Shown piece by piece: positions 10,878-21,898 of a stretch of 64,000 nucleotides of DNA (its first letter is position 1; every line of letters begins with the position of its first letter). This stretch comes from Porphyra umbilicalis. Its lineage: Eukaryota; Rhodophyta; Bangiophyceae; Bangiales; Bangiaceae. The notes under the pieces were generated by a model. That model ran no database searches and had not been told where the DNA came from. It saw nothing but the letters and a program-made list of their open reading frames with translations. The DNA lies in NCBI GenBank assembly GCA_002049455.2, contig KV918822.1:186001-250000 (forward strand), written 5' to 3'. The position numbers were made by a program, and so were the translations under genes.

Positions 10878-11293
10878 TGTTGAAACGCAGTGGGGATAGG
10901 AGTTGGGGGACCACGGTGAAGTGGTTGAGTGGCTTGAGCTTGTGTGTGTGTGCGAACGTGCTTTGTTGGTTGTCCTAAGGATCGCCCGCCTCTCCCAACC
11001 GAGAGCACCTCTCAAATAGTCCCCACCGGCCCAAGTGCTCCCCCCTCTCGCGCCCACACCGACGCCCACGCCCTCGCACCAAATCGAATCACTCACCAAA
11101 TCAAAAGCCACTAGAGCAAAGCGAAGATCAAATCCAAAACATGCCAAAAGTAACGCCCCAAGATGACCCAACACAAATGTGTGCAACTTGACCACGTCTT
11201 GCAAATGTACCATGTGGGGTACCATAAGGGTCACCGACCATCGTCCAACCGCGAACCGCCAGAGGAGTCGGCGACGAGCATCACAGTCCAACA
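10878..11293 (-). repeat. Family B LTR, 5' LTR of B1
   Basis: 416 bp. Its minus-strand ACTATTTGAGAGG could serve as a TATA-like promoter core for the element. Flanked outside by target duplication CTTGG. Confidence 0.93.
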
Positions 11294-13230
11294 CTTGGGG
11301 GACCGGTTGAGCACGTGGATGACCGAGGAGAGCGCCTCAGCCCACAGCTCCTCTTCGGCACCGGCGTCCAGCAGTGCCGCGCGAACGCGCTCCATGATGT
11401 AGCGGTTGGCACGCTCCGCGTTGCCGTTCTGATACGATGAGTATGGCGCCGTCTTCTCCGACGTGATGCCCTTGTTGTCATACCACGCCTTGAGGTCGTG
11501 GCTGACGTACTCCTTTGCGCCATCGTGGCGCACCCGCTTGACTTTGAGCCCGATGAGGGTCTCAAGCTGCGTAATGCGGGCCTTGATGACGTCCGGTACC
11601 ATCCCCTTCGTCTTGATGGGCGTCGCCGTGATGAAGCCAGTAGAGTCCTCCATCAGCGTCATGAAGTATACTGAACCGCCCAAGGACTCCGTCAAGGGCC
11701 CATCGACGTCGGTGTGAACCAACTCGCACTTCGTGCTCGTTGTAGTGGAGCGATGATGCGGGAAACGGCCATCTTGCCGTCAACACACGGGACACACACC
11801 GTGCCAAGGATGCGCTCGGCGTCCGCCACCGAAGCTGGAATCCCGTCGACCATCCCGACCACTCGCTTGAGGTTCTCGAAGCCCAAGTGGTTGAACCTGC
11901 GGTGCCACAGCTCCGCCTCGCCGTCCATGCGTGTTGAGGCGGCGCTTGCCGACGCCTTGACCGGCGTCACCTTGAGCACGTAGTTCTCGGACTCGTTGAC
12001 CGAACCGATGACAGACGCGTTGCTCAACACCCCGCTTGAGAGTACCGCCTCTCCATCGCTGAGGATGTAGCAGGCGTCTCCGACAAACACCACCGCTTCG
12101 CCGCGTCGGTCGACCGCACGCACAGACAACAGGTTGTCCGTGAGGTCTGGCACGAGCATGGCCTCACCGAGGACCATTCGTACCTTGGTGTTGCCCGCCC
12201 CCACGTCCACGGAGACGTATCCGTGCCCCTTAATGGACACCTTGTGACCGTCAGCCAGAGTGACCTTGGCCCCGCTCCCCGACGTCTTGACGGTGAAGCC
12301 CTTGTCCCCGGCGGCCATATGGTTGGTCGCGCCGGAGTCCAGCACCCAGGTCGACATCCCACTGGTGCTCTTGGGAGTCTTGTGCTCCCCGGCCTGGCCT
12401 GCCGACGCGGCGTAGGCCAATGCGGCACGGGGAGGTGCACCACCGCCCCCGCTACCATCCCGACGCCCGCCGTTTGGCTTCTTGTTGCCCCTGGCGTCGT
12501 CGGCCTTCTTCTTGAGGCAGTCGCGCTTCATATGCCCTTTCTTGTCGCAGTAGTAGCACACGACCGCCTTCTTGTCCCACGGCTTTTTGGTAGCCGATGC
12601 CGCAAACGCTTGCGACTTGACGCCAGTCGACGACGACGACCGCCCTCGGCTGGCGCGCTGCTCCACCGTGAGCAGCTTGGCGCTCACTTCGGCGAGGTTG
12701 CGCTTCCCGTCCATGTTCTCCAGGACGGTCTTGATCATGTCGTACTCTGCTGGACGACCCGACAGGATCTGCAGCACGAGTGTGTTCTCGTCCACCTGGT
12801 TGCCCAGCATGGCGAGTTCTTGGCGGAGGCCCTTGGCACGCGACGTGTACTTGATGATGTTCTCGTCGCCGTCCTTCTTGAGGTTGCTCAGCTCGTGCAT
12901 GAGCTGCAGCAGCCGTGCGTTGTCGCGCGCCTCAAAGATGTCCTTGAGCGCGTCCCACGCGTCCTTGGCCGTACTGACCGCCGTCACCGAATGGAGATGA
13001 ACCGGCTTGACCGACATCTGGATGGTCGCCAACGCCGACTCGTTCATGATGTCCCACGCGTCCGCCACCAAGTTGCCCTTGGAATCACTCCCGGACGCGG
13101 GGCGGTCCGTCACGACCGCCGACCAGACCTTCTCCTTGATGAGCTGTGCACGGCAGTACACAGCCCAGACCTTGTAGTCGTCGTCCAGCTGCGCGAAGCG
13201 AGGGCCACCGTAGCGCCCGTACTCCGACAT
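11294..13230 (-). pseudogene. Family A copia polyprotein, 5' half (Gag, protease, integrase)
   Basis: Starts at ATG 13228-13230 (MSEYGRYGG); an in-frame upstream ATG at 13335 is also possible. Gag is followed by a CCHC knuckle CYYCDKKGHMKRDC, protease WVLDSGATNHM and the integrase zinc-binding region ending CVPCVDGKMA. Near 11720-11760 the frame shifts by one base and integrase continues as VHTDVDGPL, then VRHDGAKEYV and YQNGNAERANR, until element B1 interrupts it at 11294. The frameshift and the insertion both destroy function. Confidence 0.88.
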
Positions 13231-13370
13231 GACGATGACAACCACGCCCCGAGGCGCGACACTGACGACGTGGGAGGCTAAGCCGGCCCGTTCGACGCCG
13301 GAATACACAGCAGCCCAACGAGCGCCGTCCCGCAAACGATAGAGCGGAAGACGACGATCACCACCAGCGT

Positions 13371-13386
13371 CACTGGGCCCATAACC
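13371..13386 (-). promoter_or_regulatory. Primer binding site of family A
   Basis: GGTTATGGGCCCAGTG follows the 5' LTR immediately. It shares GGTTATGGGCCCAG with family B although the LTRs are unrelated, so both use the same primer. Confidence 0.75.
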
Positions 13387-13754
13387 TGTGAAGTCGATGA
13401 TGTTGAGTGGGTGCGTTATTTTTACTAGGCACTGCGTTCCCAGGCCTGCGAAGGCGTGCCTGATATCTCCCAGGCCGCCTCAGCCGCAGGGCCTTCCCAG
13501 GCACCCCCAATGGCGCGGCCGACAAGGCCCGCACGGCACCTCCCAGGGCAGCTCCCGCACCTCCGGAGGGCGCCCACAGCCTCAAACTGCAGGCGCCGCT
13601 CCCCACACAAATCTCCCCCGGAGGTCAACCCCTAATGGGTTCCCCGCTGAAAGATCTACAATCAAGTACATGCAGTGTCACCACACAAATACAAAGACTT
13701 ACGACTTACACAAGGGCCAATTGTCCCTGGGGGACTGCGGAAGTACACTTCACA
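13387..13754 (-). repeat. Family A LTR (5' LTR)
   Basis: 368 bp, TGTGAAGT...ACTTCACA. It differs from 2898-3264 by a few bases, for example an extra T in the T-run near 13418, so family A is older than B1, as the nesting also requires. Confidence 0.9.
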
Positions 13755-14270
13755 CCAACGGCAGACCAATGGGGGCCGACGAACACCAGGGGCGTCAACG
13801 CGACGGGAGGCACTGCGACGATGGCGCACAGTATGGTGGAGCGGCCGTGGCCCTCGATTGGGTGTTTCTTCATTGTGGGGATTGAAATAGACTGCTGCTT
13901 TGTGGAGGACGTGACAGCAGCCGTTCCGCAGCCCGCATTGCAACTGGGAACCACGGATTCACAGGGGGTGTAGAGTACGCGTCAGGGTGGATGGCAATGA
14001 CTCAGAGCCGTCGATTCGCTGGAGCATGGCGTGATGCAGATTCCACACGAGCGCGCTTTGGACGGGTCGCCATCACAACCAGAGGCACTCTCACCTGCCA
14101 GACAGCATACGGACTGCAAACGGATGCGTAGGGGACTCGACATTGACGCGCCGCACGACGGTCTGCAAGTCATCCAACGACGCCCGCATGGGCCCCTCTT
14201 CAGCTCGTGTCACACGGACACCTCGGCGACCAGGCATCGTACACGGAGATGGGTCTTAGTACACCGAAAA
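13755..14270. other. Intergenic, no supported gene
   Basis: Begins with the CCAAC target duplication. No motif or convincing frame is seen. Confidence 0.35.
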
Positions 14271-14370
14271 CAATTCCACATACTTGTGCACCAGCGCGGC
14301 CGTCAGAAGGGCATCGGATTATCCGGTGAGAAAAAGTGCACGGTCATCTGGCAGAAGAAGTACCGAAAAG
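14271..14370 (+). repeat. Interspersed repeat R1, copy C
   Basis: Contains ATCGGATTATCCGGTGAGAA and GTGCACGGTCATCTGGCAG as in copy A, with weaker similarity upstream (ACAATTCCACATACTTG). Opposite in orientation to copy D at 15105-15205, so the pair could mark the ends of one degenerate element. Confidence 0.5.
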
Positions 14371-15104
14371 AACAGGCGATCTGCAAAGGACTGGAAACAT
14401 TATGTATCAATCAAACAGCGCCCAACCCCCCCATGCGTGTCGTGCAACCGCCCATGTGCTTGGTCTTGACCGTGCGAGACGCAACGAAAGACTGCCCCGC
14501 GCATACACAGAGGTACTCGGAGGCGGTCCGCAGCTGCAACGAAAGCACGCCAGTGCTACCACGACGCTCAAGGCACTTGCCGGGCTCCGCACTGGACGGG
14601 GTGTCACGAAAACGTCAGCGTCCGTCGCACAGATCTTTTGCCAGAGTGTCTAAACTGTTAGACTACCTCGACGATGAAGAGGGGCCCCACGGCCCACTGG
14701 CGCTGGCGAACACACTCTTTGTCCGTTGCTGCGCTATTTTTGAGAACAGGAGCCATCCGTGTCGCGTTGCGAACCAGGAGTCCTTCTTCGAGAGCTCCTG
14801 CGCCCGCGCGTTGAGGGGCGCTCCTAAAACATTGCTCTGCCAGACCCGTGTTTCACACTGTTATGGGGCTGCTTCTCCTCCTGTGTGCTGTCGATGTACG
14901 TGTCAAGAGTAGGGGACGCCGGGGGCCGTCGTCCAGACCCCAAGTCCAATTGTTTGTGCACCGTGCACATGCCAGTCATGCTCTGGCGGTGGGTCCACGC
15001 TTCGGCTGCACTGCACGGGGCGCATGTGGCCTCTGAGGCAACCCTCGGTGTGTCCAGTACCGGCGCACCAATGGGCGACGTTCCAGTATGAACGATAGAA
15101 GGGT
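14371..15104. other. Between repeat copies C and D, no supported gene
   Basis: An open frame of 293 codons (14031-14912) crosses repeat copy C and has no recognisable motif, so it is not called as a gene. If C and D are terminal repeats, this is the interior of a roughly 0.9-kb element. Confidence 0.3.
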
Positions 15105-15205
15105 AGAACTAAGTACATGTACTTTTCCGCCAGATGACCCTGCACGATTTCTTACCGGATAATCCGAGTGCAATCACACGCCGCTGCGTCGTGTCAAATA
15201 CGTGG
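15105..15205 (-). repeat. Interspersed repeat R1, copy D
   Basis: The reverse complement reads CTCGGATTATCCGGTAAGAA, then GTGCAGGGTCATCTGGCGG and AAAAGTACATG, matching copy A. Confidence 0.5.
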
Positions 15206-16835
15206 ACATGTGCGCGGACTGTGCTGCAAGAAATCGACGAAAGGGCGACTGCCTGCCGTGGCGTCAACCGCGCTCAAGGCGTAATCATCAACGCCAGTAG
15301 GGACCACTGACCAGGCCTGGCGACGTCCTTTGTCCATGTGCGGCAGCGTCTGCGTGTATCAGTTCTCCTGTGGGTACAGGCTTGCGTGCCGTGACGCAGC
15401 CTCGCCTACGACGCCGCGGTGCTATGAGCATCACCCCCGGTCGCGGTGGTGCGCGTGGCAGGGCTGCTGGCTCACCAGCTGTGCTCTCAAGTTTATCTGT
15501 CTGTAGTGTTTCCCAATTTGTATCACAGCGACGCCCTCGCGGTGTGCCCGGGGGTGCATTCTTGGTCAGTAGACTGGTATGGGACGACCAGCGCGCGGTC
15601 GAGGTCACAGAGTCGCTCTGTCTCGTGCGTCGCCTCGGCCTGGGGTTGTAGGCACCAGCAACGTGCTGCGTCCGAGGACCAAAGGGGACTCGCAGATTGG
15701 CCGAGCCGGTGAATGTCTGTGGAGAACACATTCGCAAAGATGTTTGGAACTGGTCCGTGACTGTCAACCAATCACGGTTGAGATGCAAACGGCTGGCATA
15801 TTCCCTCGTCGTTCTGGAAGACGCGCAGCAGGATAAAGTCGATGGAGAATCTCCACACTCTGTGAGCCCAAACGACAACACACACCGTGCACATACAGAT
15901 GAGCGCAGCTGCACCAGATGCGCTCATGCAGCGCAGTGCTCCAAGAACTTGTTGGCACCCCCCTCACAGTATCCTATGGCCCGATTTTCAGTACCAGTGG
16001 TTTGCAGCAAGGTTTTGCACGGATCGCACTTGAAAAATTCATATGACAAGAAGCGTCTCGCGGCAGTGCAGACCGTGAGTGCAAGAGAACACGTTTTCAT
16101 ACTGCAGAACTGCGCTTCAGAGTTCGTCAACAACCGCATGTATCGAACCCTGCAGGAAACTTGTGATGAGGGCGCGCCATGCTCTCCGGGTCAAGGTTCC
16201 GAAGCACTGATTGGTAGCTTACGTATTCAGGCCCTACCCACCGACCATGAAAAGACCAGAACTTGCAGCTGCACATGATCATGCTACGAGATCTTGTGCT
16301 GCAACATGCCGTCTGACAAGAATATCTTGCGAAAATGGGCTTGCGTGCGCTAACGCTTTGAGGAGCACTGCGCAGGGGGCCCGCGGGTCACACGACGGGT
16401 GCGACGCCTGCTTTGCCGCCATTCGGCGGCCAAGACGCTGTCCCTGGTCGGACACGCCACGCCATCATTGTTACACACATGGGGACTGTGGCATTCGCAG
16501 CGTGTACGTCTGTGCGCGGGTCTGATTCCTACTGGGTGCGTGTCCCCGACCACGGTGCACAGCCGCCGCCCGATGTGTTGTGTGACGCGCGTCGCCAGAG
16601 ATTGGTCGGATCTGGCAAACGCTGGGAGCAAACGTCCCATGTACCAAGCAGCTCTGAACATGTGGTTATCAGTTGCTGTTTTCACCATAGCCATAGCGCA
16701 CCGCATTGCCATGTAGGAGCCATGAGCATCCAACATCCTGTCAAGAGACGGTCAGCGTCAAAGCTGCGGAGATGCGCTGACATTGACCCCAGCGCAGTGG
16801 CGCGCGACTCGGTTTGAGACACAAATACCTTTCCC
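15206..16835. other. Intergenic, no supported gene
   Basis: Frames of up to 208 codons occur but show no motif. ATGACAAGAAGCG at about 16044 recalls the flank of repeat copy A (1494-1506). Confidence 0.35.
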
Positions 16836-17705
16836 TCAGCGATGCGGACCCACATTCGCGTGTGGACCCTGCCTGTGGGCTGCGCAGTGGAGCTTAACTG
16901 GGGGTGGCACACAAATGCCATTCTGGTCATGTGGACAGCGAGTCTTAATGTGGAAAGTCATGTGGTGAGTCAAAATCCACACACATGAGCACGGTTTTGT
17001 GGTGACCGTTGTTGGACCCATGGCTCAGGGTCTGATGATTGGCCAGCGTTGCGCCACAGGTGCCCACATCCCACAAATTACGGCCGTCCCCACATGTCGC
17101 TGCGGAACGCGCTACGGCAGTTCCACATGTCTATGTGAAGCGCACTTCCGGTGCAATGAGTACGCCAGATACGGAGGGGCATTCTTCATCACGTCGAGAC
17201 GCTTCGAAGGCTATAAAGCAGTACGTCCTCGTCGTCCCGGAAGGACAATCCACATGGCTTAAAAGAAAAAAACCTGCCCTTATGACCCCGCACAGGCCGA
17301 TTTCAGAACCCACTGTGGGCCCACATTGCCAGAAATGGCATTTGTGTCCCACCCCCAGTTAAGCTCCACTGCGCTGTCAAAAGGGCACTCATTGTTCTTT
17401 CAAGCCATGTGGATTGTCTTGTCGGGTAGGCGGTGATCGGTTGCGTCATAGTTCCAGAGGTGCCTCGTCCTGGTGCACAAGCCCCCCCCTTTCCAGGCAT
17501 ACTGCCTGTCCCGAAAGTGTGGTTCATATGGACAAGTGTAACGGCCGTAGCGCGTGCCACAGCGGCTTGTGGGGACGGCCGTAACGTTTTGTGGTACGGG
17601 GCGCACCGGCGCATGATGTCGCGCTGCCCACGTCAGCAGAATGGCACTCGTGTCCCAGCGCCAGTTCAGCGCCACAGCGCAGCCGTCACGGTCCCAGTGC
17701 CGCAC
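16836..17705. repeat. Inverted/tandem cluster of repeat R2
   Basis: A module with TAACTGGGGGTGG and CATTCTGG occurs at 16882-16940 (plus), reversed at 17316-17385, and diverged and reversed at 17620-17690. A second module (17075-17262 plus; 17400-17595 minus) is also inverted. Its two translations share RCGTRYG and both end TIHMA-stop, so the similarity persists at peptide level and may come from an old element ORF. A further copy of the first module is at 51158-51192. Confidence 0.6.
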
Positions 17706-17764
17706 GTTGCGTCGACGTCCTCAGCAGACAAGTGCGCATCCCTCTACGGGACAGCTTTTTTCTT

Positions 17765-17880
17765 GACGTGTAATTCCACCTACTTGTTTAGCCAGATGAC
17801 CGTGCACGTATTCTCGCCGGATAATCTGAGAGCGTTCCGGCGGCGTCGCTTCATCGCAAATACTTGGAATTGTATGTAGG
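17765..17880 (-). repeat. Interspersed repeat R1, copy B
   Basis: The best match to copy A at 1386-1485, in inverse orientation. Both read on one strand as MTVH-IFSPDN-like and MTVHVFSPDN-like peptides, which is probably only a reflection of DNA similarity. Confidence 0.6.
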
Positions 17881-18042
17881 TTTGGCATGTGGGCGGCGCA
17901 GCAACACGCACCAGTCCGGCCACCCACAGGCCCCCACCCGCGACGCCGCACACGGGCGTGAGTGAGTTATGCAACCGTTGGGCTGTGTGCATTCACAACC
18001 GGGCCGCCTCGTCCCACATCTGGTCTGGGACTGGTTTCTCCC

Positions 18043-18050
18043 TATAAATA
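18043..18050 (+). promoter_or_regulatory. TATA box of the methyltransferase-SET gene
   Basis: TATAAATA lies 120 bp before the first downstream in-frame ATG (18170). It argues against an earlier ATG at 17969 in the same frame. Confidence 0.55.
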
Positions 18051-18169
18051 CCCTGCCTGGTCAAACCCTCGGCTGGGGGAGCTCGCCACACGCTTGTGAC
18101 ACACGCTGCTACTCCCCACCGTGCGTGCCTTTCGGCGTCCCGTGGCCACGTAGAGAACCTCGCGTCGGC

Positions 18170-19273
18170 ATGGTGCTCGACCGTTCCCAGCACCCCCCTG
18201 TGCCCGCGCGTGTCATGCCCACGACGCGGACATCTGCCGTGCCTCGTGCCCAGGCGGTGCCACCGTCAGTCCCACCGACGGGGGCCCCTGATGGGGCGCC
18301 TTCGGAGCGGCATGACGGCCCTCAGACTGCGGTTTCCTGCCAAGGCCGTGCACCTGACGAGCTGCTAGTGACGGACGTTGACGGTTTTCCCATTGACGAT
18401 TGCCGAGATCGGTCGCCCCAGACTAACCTGTGGGTCCATCTGTCGATAGTGCGCTACTGGACGGACATGCTGCGTGCGAATGACGAGCACGTGACCGACG
18501 TGAGCGTGACCTCCGTCAAGAAGCACGCCAAAGCTTCATGTATGGGTCGCAAGGTGGAGAATGAGAATGCCTTGGTGCTCGTGTTGGGGCACGCTCTGTT
18601 CGAGGGTGCTGTCCGTGGCGCCCGGAAGGGCACATTTGACGACGGGTTTCACCGGCTTCCAATGCTCTTGGCGCGTGAGGCCGTCACCCAGGCGTCTGCT
18701 GCCAACCCCCTCGACGGCAGCCGCATCGTTAGAGCCATTGGGTTGCAGTGGGTGGCCGAAAAGGTCAAGGCCATGGCCGCCATGGACGTGGTCCTTGCGG
18801 CGGTGGTCGTGCGCGACGAGCTGGCGAACGAGCGCCTCGCAGCGCTCACGAGCGACGCCGAGCGAGCTGCCTTCCTTGCAAGAGTGTCGATGAAAGTCGC
18901 CAAGGAGAGGGCGCAGCAGATGTCTGCGTTAGGCGTTTTTGGCTCCAAGATGAGCCAGGAGCGCACCTACATTTGGTGGGCTGTCGTCATGTGGTGCAAG
19001 TCCTGGCTGCTGTGGCACCTGTTCCATGCGCGGAGGACGGGGGGCACCCCCGTGGACACGCGCTTGTGGGAGCTGCTGCTCTTTATGGGTCACCGTTTCG
19101 ACCAGCTGCAGGATCTGCTGGTCGACGCCGACGGGCCGTCGGAGCAGGCGCTGGCGCCGGCAGACGCGTCGGTTGCCGCCGGGGGCCGTCCCGGCTCTGG
19201 GTCGGCCGCCCCTCTGCCCGTCCCTGGGACTGTGTCGCCTATCGGCGGCTTGGGCGTGATCGTCCGTTCGTGA
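18170..19273 (+). CDS. N-terminal segment of the polyprotein, possible ParB-like domain
   Basis: 367 codons up to the first TGA. After a proline-rich start, ELLVTDVDGFPIDD and VLVLGHALFEGA lead to FDDGFHRLPMLL (about residue 155), which fits the 'DG-x-HR' signature of ParB/sulfiredoxin-like domains. An alpha-helical, Ala/Lys-rich region follows (VKAMAAMDVVLAAVVVRD), then WWAVVMWCKSWLLWHLF, which is hydrophobic enough for a buried helix. In phages, ParB-like domains commonly accompany the methyltransferase type found downstream. The domain call is inference. Confidence 0.5.
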   Translation: MVLDRSQHPPVPARVMPTTRTSAVPRAQAVPPSVPPTGAPDGAPSERHDGPQTAVSCQGRAPDELLVTDVDGFPIDDCRDRSPQTNLWVHLSIVRYWTDMLRANDEHVTDVSVTSVKKHAKASCMGRKVENENALVLVLGHALFEGAVRGARKGTFDDGFHRLPMLLAREAVTQASAANPLDGSRIVRAIGLQWVAEKVKAMAAMDVVLAAVVVRDELANERLAALTSDAERAAFLARVSMKVAKERAQQMSALGVFGSKMSQERTYIWWAVVMWCKSWLLWHLFHARRTGGTPVDTRLWELLLFMGHRFDQLQDLLVDADGPSEQALAPADASVAAGGRPGSGSAAPLPVPGTVSPIGGLGVIVRS

Positions 19274-20704
19274 ACGCCCGACCGGACGCCGCGCATCCGG
19301 GCGGATGTTTTGGTGTGTCGGTATCCAGTGGCCCTGCAGTGGCGGGATTTGCACAGCTTTGCATGGCCCGGCGTGAGCCACACGCGTCGTGAGCAGGCCG
19401 TGCGGGACCGCTCTGCCGCCGTGGCCGCCACACCTCGCCTGACGGCAAAGGGCGCTGCACACTCGGCCGCTGTTGCCGCCGCCCTCCGTCGGTGGCGGAC
19501 GATGGTCCACTTTATTCAGACGCGGCCGGACACGGACAAGAAGTCGCAGGACGGTGAAGAGAGGGCCGCGCAGGCTGCGAAGACTGCGGTCGCCAAGAAG
19601 GAGAGCGAAGCGCTGTTGCCCCTCGTGCATCCGCGGTTCGGAAAGGGGCTGAAGCGGAAGGCCGCGATGCTCGCCGCGCCTGAGACGGGCGAGAAGGCCA
19701 CGACAGCCGCCCCGTCCAAGGAGGATCAAGACGCCGGTGTAGTGCCTCTTTCTGGGGGCGCACGTTCGTCGGCCGCTGCCGGGGCGGCGGCAGAAGGAGC
19801 CGCAACCAAGCTGTAGGACGACCCACTCGACCCGCTCGTTGGCCCCGTGAGCACCATGGACGAGCGCGTGTGGCTGATTTTGCAGCTCATGGCAGACGTG
19901 CGTGACAGGAACGCAAACCCTGACGACGACGACACCACCCGAGAGCGTGGAACGGGTCAGGCGTTGTCGACCAAAAAGCAAAAACGGCCGTCGGCGTCTA
20001 CCAAGGGAAAGTCGGTGGCCGGTGCGGTAGCGGCGAACAAGGCCGGCGGTGTTGTCTCGCGAAATATGCGGACTGTGGGCCTGTCGTACGCCGCCATGAT
20101 CGTCAACCGGTCGTGGGACGTTGTCGCGGCCAAGTGTGGCTACGCGGACGACATGTCGATGTTTTGGCCGTACCTGATTTGGTGCGCGGAGAAGTGCAAG
20201 TTGAAGCCCTTGTTGAATCCGTCGGATGGCTTTTCCCCGCGTTGCCAGCGGTACCGCCTCTTCCATGGTCTGCCAACGTCCATGGACCCCGACGTGGTCG
20301 ACCCCGTGGCGCTGGCGACCTTCAGCAACGCACCCGACGAGGACCAGCTGCTGCGCAAGGCGGCGGCGCAGTACGCGCGGCACATGACCGACATGATGGG
20401 GTCACCAGAGCTGTGGTCCGTGACGTACGGGCCGCTGTCGAGGCAAACGGACAAGGGCAAGGTCAGCGGCAGCTCCTGTATGCCACACGAGTCGGCCCTT
20501 GTCGGCGGCGTCGTGCCCGTTCTTGTGCCCGCCCTGCGGAAACTGTGGCTGGACGACGAGCGTGTCCCGTTGCAGGCCGATGGGGTGCCCTCGTCGGACA
20601 TGCTCGACGCCGTTGCGGATGGCCGCCCGTTCTCCTCCGTCAGCGTCACCGACTTGCGCGTCATCGAGTCGGCTCTGGCGGAGCGTGTCCAGATGGCGTT
20701 GTGA
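19274..20704 (+). CDS. Central linker segment of the polyprotein, unrecognised
   Basis: Continues in the same frame between the first and third stops, with TAG at 19814. The first part is basic and Ala-rich (KKSQDGEERAAQAAKTAVAK, RFGKGLKRKAAM) and may be disordered or DNA-binding. The second part, from 19847, includes VWLILQLMADVRD, YAAMIVNRSWDVVAAKCG and FHGLPTSMDPDVVDP, which look like a folded alpha-rich domain. No family is recognised. Confidence 0.45.
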
Positions 20705-21898
20705 AACTTTTGGCAGTTCCCCACGACCAACCTCCAGGACAAAATTCAACTTTCCCTCCTGGACCCGTCGTACGGCACCCGGCTGGAACGAGAAGAACCC
20801 AACTCTGCTCATGACCGGTTGTCGGAGCGGGACATGCAGCAAGTGGCGGTCGACGTGACTCGGATGGTGCGGTGCGGCAGCCAGCTCGTCATCCATTGTT
20901 CCGAGTTCCAGTTTAGCAAGTGGTTTGACATTTAGTCCAACCTGCGGACGGCAACCTCGGAGCAGGGTCGGGGCGTGCTCGAGTGGAACGTCGACCCGTG
21001 CTCCATGGTTGCGGTGTCGTCCAACGGCGGTGGGGGAGATCGCTCAAGCACAACGTTGGCCAATTGGGTGGATAAGGCCCTCCACGCGACGCGTACGGGC
21101 GGCGGCTCCGGGACGCATCGCAGGGTGACCTTCAAGAACCACGACCAGACCATGTCTCCCCTGCCTGGCCACTGCAACGCGATCACTGACGTCGCTCCGC
21201 CTGGCCCGTTGGAGATTGTGTACACCGACGACGGCAAGTGGCTGCGGCCCGAGCAAAAGTCGGTCCGGTGTGTGTCAGAGATGGTGTGCCGCTTTTCTCA
21301 CCCGGGTGACGCGGTCCTCGACCTTTTAATGGGCACGGGCACAACAGCTGTCGCGTGTGTGCGGAACCGACGCCGGTTTTACGGCTGTGACGTCGACGAC
21401 GCGGTCGTCAAGGCCGCGCGTCGTCGCGCCTACTTTTCGTACGTCGACTGGGCCAAGGCGAACGTCGGTGCAAGTGGGGTGACACCGCACCTGCTTGAAG
21501 CTGTCAACAGGGTCGCCGCCGAGCTCGCAGCCCGCCGCCCGGAACCCTCCACGTCGACCAAGTGGCTGTTGGCGGCCTGTACCCTGAAAGATGGGCTGCC
21601 GGCACATACCCGGGTTCCGACTCACTTCGTCAACTTCCTGGTCTCCCTCGCCAGCGATGTGCCGAGCGCCTTCTTCACCGTCGAGAGCCTTGCCGGCCTG
21701 CACGACCGTCCGGTGGACGACTGGCCGCAACAGATGCGGGCGGTCTTTGAGTGCGCCGAGACGGCCTCAGTGCGAGCTGCGGACGCGACCGCATGTCGGG
21801 TGCGCATCGCGCAGGTGGGCGTCCCCTTTGGCGGCTTGGATGTCTGTGTCAACAAGCCTGACGGCTTGCGCGTCGGCGACAAGGTTGGGGCCATGTGA
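20705..21898 (+). CDS. Amino-DNA methyltransferase domain (N4-cytosine/N6-adenine, beta class)
   Basis: Motif order is that of beta-class amino methyltransferases. The catalytic DPPY motif appears as DPSYG about 20 codons after the third stop and is followed by VIHCSEFQFSKW. After the TAG at 20933 come the AdoMet-binding residues: EQKSVRCVSEMVCRFSHPGD, then VLDLLMGTGTTAVAC (the F-x-G-x-G loop as LMGTGTT) and RRFYGCDVD. This is the PF01555 pattern. Pro to Ser in DPSY is the only change seen in the catalytic motif. About 150 residues follow before the SET segment. The enzyme would methylate an exocyclic amino group on adenine or cytosine in DNA; which base cannot be told. Confidence 0.82.

Larger units (their letters stand above)
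6339..11293 (-). mobile_element. Ty1/copia element, family B, copy B1: full-length and intact
   Basis: 4,955 bp, nested inside family A integrase. The target duplication CTTGG is perfect (6334-6338 and 11294-11298). The LTRs are 416 bp each (6339-6754, 10878-11293) and nearly identical; one clear difference is seen near 6362/10901. It encodes one uninterrupted polyprotein. Near-identical LTRs and an intact frame indicate a recent insertion that may still be autonomous. Confidence 0.95.
2898..13754 (-). mobile_element. Ty1/copia element, family A, split by a nested element
   Basis: An LTR retrotransposon on the minus strand. The LTRs (2898-3264 and 13387-13754) both start TGTGAAGT and end ACTTCACA, and the flanking 5-bp target duplication CCAAC is perfect (2893-2897 and 13755-13759). 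The order Gag-protease-integrase-RT-RNase H is copia type. Without the nested family B element and its duplicated 5 bp the length is about 5.9 kb. The coding region is split by that insertion inside integrase and also carries a one-base frameshift, so it is dead as it stands. Confidence 0.93.

Noticed and set aside
14031..14912. 293-codon plus-strand frame
   Set aside because: Crosses a repeat copy and has no recognisable or conserved segment.
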